This document shows positions 1 through 6,608 of a stretch of DNA of 6,608 nucleotides, in pieces. The notes under the pieces are model-generated. The model made no database searches, was not told the origin of the DNA, and saw nothing but the letters and a program-made list of their open reading frames with translations. The stretch comes from CAZVPF01 sp964628195 (GTDB lineage: Bacteria > Planctomycetota > Phycisphaerae > Sedimentisphaerales > Anaerohalosphaeraceae): positions 1 through 6,608 of the forward strand of contig CAZVPF010000084.1 in NCBI GenBank assembly GCA_964628195.1, read 5' to 3'. How positions within the stretch are numbered: position 1 is the stretch's first letter; each line of letters begins with the position of its first letter. The translations under genes were made by a program, and so were the position numbers.

Positions 1-1389
1 CACAGGAAATGGTGGAAAGAGTATTACGGCGTTGACATAATCAAGGATATAGACAGTTCTGAGAAATATGTAAATCTTTACTTATTAAGGGGAGGGGACC
101 CGCTTAGCGACTTTGTTAGATACTGCCGTGAAATAAATGTAAAACCTTTCATTTCCTTTCGCTTAAATGACGGGCACCACAAGGAACATGCATTTAAGCC
201 TAATAATAAAGCAGGGACCCATACCACCTCAAAATTTTATGTAGAGCATCCTGAGTATATAATTGGTAAAGGTAAATACCAGACCTACAGCAGAGTCGAG
301 CTCCTTCAGAACTGGGCCATTCCTGAAGTACGCGATCATAAATTTTCGCTGATAGAGGAAGTTTGCGAGAATTATGACATAGATGGTATTGAGCTGGATT
401 ACCTGCGGCATCATGGTTATTTCCGTATGGATGAAACCACCAGTCAGCAGCGTGCCGACATTATGACAAACTTTGTCCGCAGGGTTCGACATGCCCTGGA
501 TCGCAATTCCAAACCAGGGCAGTATCGATGGCTGTGCGTGCGAATTCCCTGCTATGTTGCCTTTTTCGATACTCTTGGCATCGATCTTCCCCGGATGTAT
601 CAAGCCGGGGTGGATATGGTAAATGTCTCGGCGTCATATTTTACTATTCAGCAAAATGACATGGCCCTGATAAGAAAAATGGTGCCCGATGCCGCAGTTT
701 ACCTCGAAATGTGTCATACGACCCGTATAGGCAGGAAACTTAATCCCGGCAAGTATGACAGCACATTATATAGACGTACTACTCCGCTCCAGTATTACAC
801 AGCAGCGCACCTTGCTTATTCACGGGGCCTTGATGGAGTGAGTTTGTTCAATTTTGTTTATTATCGTGAACATGGAACTAACGTAGAGGCAAGGGGGCCT
901 TTTCACGAACCGCCTTTTGAAATACTCGAGCACCTTGACGATCCGAAGTGGCTCGCACGTAAACCGCAGCATTATATCTGGCGGACAAACAATTCCTATA
1001 AGATAAATGATACAGGCTCAAGCCCTATGCTTCAGAATTCTCAAAAACCACCGAAATTCTCTGAAGGCAAAAAGGTCGTTTGGTATATGGATATGGCTCC
1101 TCCTGCTGGTGGATGGAATAAGGATGGTAAATTGCGGATTCAGTCGGATCAGTCTTTGAATTCAAGCCAATGGTCGGCAGTGATCAACGGGGAAAAGCTG
1201 AAACCAACGGCTGATGTAAGCGAACCTTATGAAAACCCTTACCCGCAATTGTTAGGCCTCCCCGAGCAGCATCATGCCTGGATTGTCCCTCATGAAATAC
1301 TTGTTGACGGCAAAAACAGGATAGAGATAGAAATGACTTCGGGTTCGACAGAAAAATATATAGTGTTTGTTGATATTGCCGTTCAGTAG
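1..1389 (+). CDS. Glycosidase-like TIM-barrel protein, paralogue A (5'-truncated by window edge)
   Basis: The reading frame is open from base 1 to a TAG at 1387-1389, giving 462 visible residues. Its first codon (His) aligns with His94 of the downstream paralogue (1401-3074), so about 93 N-terminal residues, presumably including a signal peptide, lie outside the window. The ATG at 427 is internal, because the stretch before it aligns with the paralogue. Visible landmarks are a NDGHH motif near residue 57, a beta-strand-4-like YDIDGIELDYLRH stretch with Glu131 and Asp133 as candidate catalytic acids, VYLEMCHTTR with Glu236, YYREHG with Glu290, and a C-terminal beta-rich domain from about residue 345 that ends in FVDIAVQ. 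The family resembles proteins often labelled 'family 10 glycosylhydrolase' or GHL10-like in PVC bacteria. It is not true GH10, and I know of no assigned substrate. It is the first visible gene of a three-gene run, 11 bp before its paralogue. The fold call is fairly secure; the activity is inferred. Confidence 0.88.
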   Translation, partial: HRKWWKEYYGVDIIKDIDSSEKYVNLYLLRGGDPLSDFVRYCREINVKPFISFRLNDGHHKEHAFKPNNKAGTHTTSKFYVEHPEYIIGKGKYQTYSRVELLQNWAIPEVRDHKFSLIEEVCENYDIDGIELDYLRHHGYFRMDETTSQQRADIMTNFVRRVRHALDRNSKPGQYRWLCVRIPCYVAFFDTLGIDLPRMYQAGVDMVNVSASYFTIQQNDMALIRKMVPDAAVYLEMCHTTRIGRKLNPGKYDSTLYRRTTPLQYYTAAHLAYSRGLDGVSLFNFVYYREHGTNVEARGPFHEPPFEILEHLDDPKWLARKPQHYIWRTNNSYKINDTGSSPMLQNSQKPPKFSEGKKVVWYMDMAPPAGGWNKDGKLRIQSDQSLNSSQWSAVINGEKLKPTADVSEPYENPYPQLLGLPEQHHAWIVPHEILVDGKNRIEIEMTSGSTEKYIVFVDIAVQ

Positions 1390-1400
1390 AGAGAAATTCC
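1389..1400 (+). promoter_or_regulatory. Weak ribosome-binding site for paralogue B
   Basis: A purine run GAGAGA (1389-1394) lies six bases before the ATG at 1401 and begins on the last base of the upstream stop codon. It matches the Shine-Dalgarno consensus only in part. The start is supported mainly by the signal peptide that follows it directly. The 11-bp gap leaves no room for a promoter, so this gene should be read from the same transcript as the one before it. Confidence 0.4.
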
Positions 1401-3074
1401 ATGCCAAAAAAAATATTAGTTCAATTGCTTCTTGTCCTGCTGGCTGCTTTCTCAGCCTCGGCAAGGTCCAGGGCTCCTTTTAAGGTTTTGTACAATAACG
1501 ATTTTTCAAATATCGTAAGCTGTACCAGTCCTTATCACCCTGAAGGAGCTGATTGGACACCTGAGATGCTTAAGGCTTCGGTCGATGAAGCGGCTGGTGT
1601 AGGTATTGATGTCCAGCTGCTTCAGCCCTATACGATGTGGGTGCCGTTTTGGCAAAGTGATGTTTATTCGATCGAAGAACATCGCCGATGGTGGAAGAAT
1701 CGCTATGGTGAGGATTTCATAACTGACTTTGATTTTGGTCAAAAACGTGTTATTGAATATATTCTCAAAGGAGGGGATCCGGTAAAAGTTTTCATTGATC
1801 GTTGTCACAAGCATGGGTGCAAAGCGTTTATTTCGACAAGAATGAACGATTGTCATCATCTTGAGAATGCTGCCCGGCCCAAAGGCGGCAGGGCAGCCGG
1901 CGTGACGGCGCTTTGCAGATTTTATGTGGAAAATCCACAGTATCGTCTGGGTGTTCAGCCGCATATCCAGAGGATGTGGCTTTCGAGGATACTCAACTGG
2001 AAATACCCCGAGGTGCGAGATTATAAATTCTCCCTGATTAAGGAACTGGTAGAAAACTACGACCTGGACGGTTTGGAACTGGATTTTATGCGTCACTGGA
2101 TGTACTTCCGTCTCGACCGAACCACTGCTCAAGAGCGTCAAAAGATTATGACGGGTTTTATCAAAGATGTACGCGAGGTTCTTGACAACAAGCAGGGCAG
2201 GTATCGCTGGCTCTGTGTCAGAATTCCTTATGACATTCAATGGCATGAGAAACTCGGTATAGATGTTAAGGTTTTGGCCGATAATGGTGTGGACATGTTC
2301 AATCTTGCCAACAGTTATTTTACCGAGCAGCAGAACGATGCCCCGAAAATCAAAAAACTTGTTCCGAATAAATCGGTTTATGTGGAGTTTTGCCATACAA
2401 CCCGCATAGGAACACTTGTCAACGAGCTTGGCAGGGATCATAAATCAATGGGCTACGATAATTTTACTTTCCGCAGAACTACGCCGACGCAATTTTATAC
2501 CGGTGCGCACTTGGCCTATTCCCGCGGTTTGGATGGAATAAGCACCTTCAATTTTGTTTACTATCGTGAACATGGCGCGACTGGAAGGGGGCCTTTTAAT
2601 GAGCCGCCTTTTTATGTTCATGAGAAATTCGATGATCCCCAATGGCTCAGGAAACAGCCTCAGCATTATATATTAGGTGAGGTTTCAATGGGTAACCGGC
2701 CTTTGATACTGGACCGGCAGTTGCCGGCTGTGATAGAAGAGGGGCAAACAGCGACTTTTGTAATGGATATGGCTCCGCCGGCAGGGGGGTGGAAAAAGAA
2801 CGGCAGGCTGAGGATGCAATGTAACGAAGATATTGGAGACGGACAGTTTCTGGCAAGTTTTAACGGGAAAAGACTTGTGCCCACAGCCGATGTTTCGGAA
2901 CCTTACCAAAATCCATATAAGCCGCTTTTAGGCACAGCCGCACATCACAGGGCCTGGGTAGTTCCGCATGAAATCGTCATTGATGGAAAAAATATAATAG
3001 ATATAAGTCTTACAGTGCCCAAGATAAAATACGATACGGCTAAAATAGTTTTTGTGGATATCGCAATTGAGTAA
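1401..3074 (+). CDS. Secreted glycosidase-like TIM-barrel protein, paralogue B
   Basis: This complete 557-residue protein starts at ATG 1401 and ends at TAA 3072-3074. Residues 1 to about 21 form a Sec signal peptide: basic MPKK, a Leu-rich core, then SASA as a likely signal peptidase I site. It has no lipobox. The TIM-barrel-like region covers about residues 25-425 and includes RMNDCHH (148-153), YDLDGLELDFMRH (220-232, with Glu226 and Asp228 as candidate catalytic residues), VYVEFCHTTR (Glu329) and YYREHG (Glu390). A beta-rich C-terminal domain runs from about 430 to 557 and carries MDMAPPAGGW. Every one of these motifs is shared with the gene upstream, so the two are tandem duplicates that have since diverged considerably. 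The DxDGxExDxxR block is typical of glycosidase-like barrels annotated as 'family 10 glycosylhydrolase' in Planctomycetota and Lentisphaerota. Substrate and reaction are unknown. The protein is probably exported to the periplasm and probably co-transcribed with the sulfatase. Confidence 0.92.
   Translation: MPKKILVQLLLVLLAAFSASARSRAPFKVLYNNDFSNIVSCTSPYHPEGADWTPEMLKASVDEAAGVGIDVQLLQPYTMWVPFWQSDVYSIEEHRRWWKNRYGEDFITDFDFGQKRVIEYILKGGDPVKVFIDRCHKHGCKAFISTRMNDCHHLENAARPKGGRAAGVTALCRFYVENPQYRLGVQPHIQRMWLSRILNWKYPEVRDYKFSLIKELVENYDLDGLELDFMRHWMYFRLDRTTAQERQKIMTGFIKDVREVLDNKQGRYRWLCVRIPYDIQWHEKLGIDVKVLADNGVDMFNLANSYFTEQQNDAPKIKKLVPNKSVYVEFCHTTRIGTLVNELGRDHKSMGYDNFTFRRTTPTQFYTGAHLAYSRGLDGISTFNFVYYREHGATGRGPFNEPPFYVHEKFDDPQWLRKQPQHYILGEVSMGNRPLILDRQLPAVIEEGQTATFVMDMAPPAGGWKKNGRLRMQCNEDIGDGQFLASFNGKRLVPTADVSEPYQNPYKPLLGTAAHHRAWVVPHEIVIDGKNIIDISLTVPKIKYDTAKIVFVDIAIE
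3067..3074 (+). other. Stop/start overlap coupling paralogue B to the sulfatase
   Basis: The eight bases TTGAGTAA contain the sulfatase's proposed TTG start (3067-3069) and the TAA stop of the preceding gene (3072-3074), in different frames. Only a weak GGA (3056-3058 region) lies at a plausible ribosome-binding distance. Initiation therefore probably depends on ribosomes finishing the upstream gene. The start is chosen because it places the twin-arginine motif at residues 7-8 and the lipobox cysteine at 25, a normal spacing for a Tat lipoprotein signal. Confidence 0.55.
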
Positions 3075-4635
3075 ACTTATCAATAGACGAAATTTTTTAT
3101 CTATTACGGGATTCGGTGTTGCAGCTTTAATTACAGGTTGCATCCCCGCCGGGGCGAACATTAAAAATAGCAAAAAGAAGCGGCCGAATATAATGTTTAT
3201 TATGTCCGACGACCACTCCTATAATGCAATAAGCTGTTATGGAGGCGTGCTCTCAAAGGTATTTAGAACTCCTAATATTGACCTTATCGCACGGGAAGGG
3301 GTAAGGCTCGATAACTGTTTTGTGACCAACAGCATATGCTCTCCGAGTCGGGCCGTGATACTGACCGGTAAATACAGCCATCTTAACAGTCAGCCGATTA
3401 ATTACACAAAATTTGACACGAATCAGCAGACGGTTCCTGAATTGATGCGACAGGCCGGATATAATACTGCCATGATAGGCAAATGGCATTTAAGGGGAGA
3501 ACCTGAAGGTTTTGACTACTGGAACATACTTCCCGGGCAGGGGAGATATATAGACCCTGATTTTATGGAGATGGAGCTTAAACCCAAAAAGCAAAAAGGT
3601 TATGTTACAAATATCACGACCGATATCGCGATTGACTGGCTTGAAAACAAATGGGACAGTTCCAGGCCGTTTTTTATGATGTGCCATCACAAAGCGCCTC
3701 ACGAACCCTGGCGGATGGACCCTGAAGACGAAAAAACCTTTGAAAATATGCGTTTGCCCGAGCCGGCAACACTTTATGACAACCATGAAGGACATGCCGG
3801 GATAATTCAAAAGCGAGGTTCGACATTATATCCCACCCTTGCAAAAAGAATGGCAAGATGGAAGCCGGAGGAAAGGGCCTTTAAGAACACAGGTATTGAA
3901 AGTCAAAGCGACGGCATAGCAAAGGCATACCAGCATTACCTGAAGCATTATCTCGGATGTATTCATTCTATTGACAGAAACATCGGCAGAGTGCTCGATT
4001 GCCTCAGGAATAAAGGCATTCTTGATGATACCCTCGTGATATACACATCCGACAACGGAATGTTCCTTGGTGAACACAGTTGGCATGATAAGCGAATGAT
4101 GTATGAAGAGTCTTTGAAGATACCGTTTATTGCAAGATATCCCGGCTGTATTAAAGAAAATATTGTTTCAAAAGCGATATCGCTTAATTTGGACTTTGCG
4201 GAAACTTTTCTGGATTTTGCCGGTGCAAACATTCCAGCGGATATGCAGGGGGTGAGCCTGATGCCGGTATTGCAAGGCGGCGAACCTGCTGACTGGCGGA
4301 AGTCCATGTTCTACGCCTATTATGAAGGAATTAGTCAATACGGCGTGAGGACCAAAAAACATAAGCTTATCTGTTATTCGGGCCGCTGGAACAGCAGCAA
4401 AGGTGACAAGATATACGAACCATGTTATGACATGTTCGATCTTGAAAAAGACCCTCTTGAATTGCAAAGTGTTTATGATGACCCCAAATATGCCGAAGTA
4501 AGAAAGATGCTTGAAGAGGAAATAGTTAAGCTTCGTAAAAAATATAAAGTAGGAGATAAAGACCTGCCGGGTAACTGGGAAAAGCTGAACAAAGACCTTA
4601 TTGAACAGGGCAAAAACAAATCCGCCTATAAATAG
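3067..4635 (+). CDS. Type I (S1 family) sulfatase, Tat-exported lipoprotein
   Basis: From TTG 3067 this encodes 522 residues and ends at TAG 4633-4635. It belongs to the formylglycine-dependent arylsulfatase superfamily, which hydrolyses sulfate esters. Residues 6-11 are NRRNFL, a twin-arginine motif. A short hydrophobic stretch follows, ending in the lipobox ITGC with Cys25, so a folded, lipid-anchored enzyme is predicted. Metal-ligand pair Asp48-Asp49 sits in IMSDDHS. CSPSR (91-95) supplies the cysteine that becomes formylglycine, followed by the usual AxxxTGKY. Further active-site markers are GKWHL (Lys139, His141), HKAPHEPW (Lys209, His212), SDNG (Asp329, Asn330) and GEHSWHDK (His337, Lys342). 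A DUF4976-like C-terminal region follows at about 420-505. All key residues are present. The middle region recalls GlcNAc-6-sulfatase-like subfamilies such as S1_11, but I cannot fix the substrate. A start at TTG 3052 (five residues longer) is possible. The first ATG, at 3193, would delete the signal and most of the first strand. The gene overlaps its upstream neighbour by 8 bp. Confidence 0.93.
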   Translation: MSKLINRRNFLSITGFGVAALITGCIPAGANIKNSKKKRPNIMFIMSDDHSYNAISCYGGVLSKVFRTPNIDLIAREGVRLDNCFVTNSICSPSRAVILTGKYSHLNSQPINYTKFDTNQQTVPELMRQAGYNTAMIGKWHLRGEPEGFDYWNILPGQGRYIDPDFMEMELKPKKQKGYVTNITTDIAIDWLENKWDSSRPFFMMCHHKAPHEPWRMDPEDEKTFENMRLPEPATLYDNHEGHAGIIQKRGSTLYPTLAKRMARWKPEERAFKNTGIESQSDGIAKAYQHYLKHYLGCIHSIDRNIGRVLDCLRNKGILDDTLVIYTSDNGMFLGEHSWHDKRMMYEESLKIPFIARYPGCIKENIVSKAISLNLDFAETFLDFAGANIPADMQGVSLMPVLQGGEPADWRKSMFYAYYEGISQYGVRTKKHKLICYSGRWNSSKGDKIYEPCYDMFDLEKDPLELQSVYDDPKYAEVRKMLEEEIVKLRKKYKVGDKDLPGNWEKLNKDLIEQGKNKSAYK

Positions 4636-4673
4636 ACGAGTTCGTATCCCACGGCATGAATCTGCCTATTGTT
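4636..4673. other. Convergent intergenic gap without a clear terminator
   Basis: This 38-bp gap separates the sulfatase stop from the stop of the convergent alpha-galactosidase. I looked for a GC-rich hairpin with a T-tract on either strand and found none. The only symmetry is a 4-bp palindrome, ACGA-GT-TCGT, near 4636-4645, and an AATAG/CTATT pair (4631-4635 and 4666-4670) with a 30-base loop. Both are too weak to call as terminators. Confidence 0.6.
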
Positions 4674-6608
4674 TTAATCAGGTGAATTTGCAGCTTTATA
4701 TATTATAAACTCAACACCCGGTTTGTCTTCAATCTGTATGCTGTAATTGTTCATAAGCCTGCTGCCGTTTAACCGTTCGTTTTTGCCGGATACAATGTAC
4801 TCAAGATCGTACATGGCATTGGTCTTTATCTCTCGCAAATTTACATCGATTGCACGATACGGGCTTTTATCTCTCCGATATGCTGTGACCAGTCCCATGT
4901 CAAGGTCCGTTCGGTGATATTGACAGGCAATCCAGAGTTGGTTATTTATATTCGGTCTCGTAAGAGGGTACCATGAGTCTATGAGAAGATGTTTTATGCG
5001 ATCATGTATATTTATCAAATTTTTAGCTTTTTGAAAATCGAAGTTTTTTCTGTAGACTTTCCAGCCCAGGGCCATACTTGCCGGAGCTGCTGAAAAATAT
5101 CCGTAATCATCAGTCGATTTCTGTATGGTTGAAAAAACGTTATTGGGCAGGTACTGGCTGAGTCCCCAAATGCTTGACTGGTCTGCTTCGGGGTGTCCGC
5201 TCAGGTCACACTTTTGATGTACATGCATGTGTCTTACTGTTTCCAGGTCAATTCTTCTTCCGCCGCTTGAGCATTGATCGCGTAAAACATCTGGATATCT
5301 ATCTGCAAGGCGCTGCCAGAAATCATAGAGACCCATTATGTATTTAATTTCCGTTATTCCTTTTCGATCCGGTTTATCATTTGCCCTCCAGTTACTCAAG
5401 GGGTCGTAGTTGAAATCCTGGCGATAAGCTTTCATCCCCTGTATCTGCAAATATCCCCCGACCATATTGCAAAGATTATCCACCACCTCCGGTTTGCCAA
5501 GATTTCTCAGGTAAGCTGCGAAAGGCTTAAGTTCTTCTGCGGTTAAAACTCCCTTATCACGAGCTAATAGCCAGTTTGGATGCTCGTAAGCAAAATCCGT
5601 CCCGCCATATACTTTTTCAACGTCAAACCAGAGTCCATAGCCGATATTGTGTCTGCTTGCCGCAGCGGCGGCAGGTTCAACACCGTTTGGCCAGTTTTCA
5701 GGGTTGGGTATATAATCGCCTTCACCTGTTCCAAATCCTCCTTTGTACCAGCCGGCATCGGTGATGAACCATTTCACTTTCGGCAGCCTGGCATACTGTT
5801 CGATCATTTCCATGTGCCCCTCGGCGGTTGAGTCATTCAGGGGCGTTCTTCCTATTGCCCATGTATTCGCCCACACCCCTGGAAGAGGGGCGGCGTTATT
5901 TAGCTTGGCTGTGTAATGTTCATAGATCAATTTACGGAATTTAGCGTTGGCATCCCAGGTGTCACCGTTCCACTTCAGGGCCAGTATTCTTGCAAGACGC
6001 ACCTTCTCACCGGGCAGAAGTCTGAAATGGCAGTCTTCAAGGCCTGCTCTGATCCTGAGGTGTTGCCCGTCAGGGCTGTTTATAAAACAATTCCATTGCC
6101 CCGACCAGCCAATAGCTGTTATCAATGCCCCGACCTTTGTGTCTATCTTAAAAAAAGGTAAGGTGTCTTTTGAAGGCCTGCCCGACATCGCAGACATTTT
6201 TAGATCTGTTTGGTAGTTAAGTTCTGATAATTCTGCCATAAAATGCATTGGGTTGTGCGTACCCCAGTCACCCTTTGTTTTGTGCAGCGTATAATAATCC
6301 TGAACTGCGGTCTTATACGGACCGATCTTCCTTGCACCGTCTATAGCTTCATTCAATACGATATCCATAGACTGAACGTTCTCAATGATTGATGTGGGCT
6401 TGTCTGAAGTATTTTCGAACCATAAAAGCCACTCAACTGCGGGAAATCGTTCAAATCGCCTGGTTTCAAGCGAAACCTTCAGTCCGTCGGAAGCCAGCCA
6501 TTGAGTGTTTCTGGATTCAAAATCACGGTTCTTTTTAACGGTTGTTCTTTTTTGACATTCCTTGAGAAATATATCCGATGGTTTCCCGTCGTAAATGAAT
6601 GAAAAAGG
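4674..6608 (-). CDS. GH36-type alpha-galactosidase (N-terminus cut by window edge)
   Basis: The minus-strand frame is open from 6608 down to a TAA at 4674-4676, giving 644 visible residues. The Met codon at 6366-6368 is internal: the 80 residues before it (PFSFIYDG..., then FPAVEWLLWFENTSDK) read as the N-terminal beta-sandwich of GH36 enzymes. Visible layout is a beta-sandwich to about residue 240, a TIM barrel at about 245-560, and a short C-terminal beta domain. Signature motifs are ITDAGWYKG (about 282-290), GLWFDVEKV (325-333), YRQDFNYDPL (395-404, with Asp398 at bases 5415-5417 as the expected nucleophile) and CSSGGRRIDLE (446-456, with Asp454 at bases 5247-5249 as the expected acid/base). 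Family enzymes are usually about 700-740 residues, so roughly 50-100 may be missing, including any signal peptide. The predicted activity is release of terminal alpha-galactosyl residues, though GH36 also includes alpha-N-acetylgalactosaminidases. The gene converges on the sulfatase, so it has a separate promoter outside the window. Confidence 0.9.
   Translation of the reverse strand, partial: PFSFIYDGKPSDIFLKECQKRTTVKKNRDFESRNTQWLASDGLKVSLETRRFERFPAVEWLLWFENTSDKPTSIIENVQSMDIVLNEAIDGARKIGPYKTAVQDYYTLHKTKGDWGTHNPMHFMAELSELNYQTDLKMSAMSGRPSKDTLPFFKIDTKVGALITAIGWSGQWNCFINSPDGQHLRIRAGLEDCHFRLLPGEKVRLARILALKWNGDTWDANAKFRKLIYEHYTAKLNNAAPLPGVWANTWAIGRTPLNDSTAEGHMEMIEQYARLPKVKWFITDAGWYKGGFGTGEGDYIPNPENWPNGVEPAAAAASRHNIGYGLWFDVEKVYGGTDFAYEHPNWLLARDKGVLTAEELKPFAAYLRNLGKPEVVDNLCNMVGGYLQIQGMKAYRQDFNYDPLSNWRANDKPDRKGITEIKYIMGLYDFWQRLADRYPDVLRDQCSSGGRRIDLETVRHMHVHQKCDLSGHPEADQSSIWGLSQYLPNNVFSTIQKSTDDYGYFSAAPASMALGWKVYRKNFDFQKAKNLINIHDRIKHLLIDSWYPLTRPNINNQLWIACQYHRTDLDMGLVTAYRRDKSPYRAIDVNLREIKTNAMYDLEYIVSGKNERLNGSRLMNNYSIQIEDKPGVEFIIYKAANSPD

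Noticed and set aside
427..1389. A shorter 320-residue gene starting at ATG 427.
   Set aside because: The frame is open back to base 1, and the sequence before 427 aligns motif by motif with the downstream paralogue, so this ATG is internal.
1..1389. A true GH10 xylanase assignment for the two barrel proteins.
   Set aside because: The DxDGxExDxxR-type block fits GHL10/'family 10 glycosylhydrolase'-like barrels, not the GH10 xylanase signatures, so xylanase activity is not claimed.
1506..2441. A 311-codon open frame on the minus strand.
   Set aside because: It lies wholly antisense to paralogue B, which has conserved motifs and a signal peptide. The antisense product shows no recognisable domain, so it is most likely a shadow frame.
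3193..4635. The first in-frame ATG of the sulfatase as its start.
   Set aside because: It would remove the twin-arginine and lipobox signal and the RPNI lead into the first strand, all of which are coherent from the upstream TTG.
4631..4680. A possible bidirectional terminator between the convergent genes (AATAG/CTATT arms, ACGAGTTCGT palindrome).
   Set aside because: The arms are only 4-5 bp, AT-rich or with a 30-base loop, and there is no hairpin followed by a T-tract on either strand.
4674..6368. A 564-residue alpha-galactosidase starting at the Met codon at 6366-6368.
   Set aside because: The frame continues without a stop to 6608 and encodes recognisable GH36 N-terminal sequence, so the true start lies outside the window.

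Overview
The window holds four protein-coding genes and almost no intergenic DNA. It looks like a carbohydrate-degradation segment from a bacterium of the Planctomycetota–Verrucomicrobiota–Lentisphaerota type, possibly Phycisphaerae/Sedimentisphaerales or Kiritimatiellae-like. That placement is inferred from three things: the gene content (an S1 sulfatase carrying a twin-arginine lipoprotein signal, next to TIM-barrel glycosidase-like proteins of a kind I associate with PVC bacteria and Armatimonadota), the near-balanced base composition judged by eye, and the loose Shine-Dalgarno sequences. No rRNA or other marker gene is present to confirm it.

Positions 1-4635 (+ strand) form one tightly packed run of three genes. 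The first is truncated by the left edge of the window (1-1389). The second (1401-3074) is a full-length tandem paralogue of the first. Both are secreted-type, glycosidase-like TIM-barrel proteins with a C-terminal beta-rich domain and no assigned substrate. The third (3067-4635) is a type I sulfatase with an intact CxPSR formylglycine motif and a Tat/lipoprotein signal. Its TTG start overlaps the stop codon of the preceding gene. The 11-bp gap and the 8-bp overlap point to one transcript and translational coupling.

Positions 4674-6608 (- strand) hold a GH36-type alpha-galactosidase. It converges on the sulfatase and is truncated at its N-terminus by the right edge of the window. The 38-bp convergent gap (4636-4673) contains no convincing terminator.

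Taken together, the genes would suit removal of sulfate esters and alpha-galactosyl (or similar) residues from a complex glycan, with two related uncharacterised TIM-barrel enzymes doing the unknown part of the chemistry. The glycan is not identifiable from sequence alone. A sulfated alpha-galactan is a reasonable guess but no more than that. No RNA genes, insertion sequences, CRISPR arrays or other mobile elements were seen.
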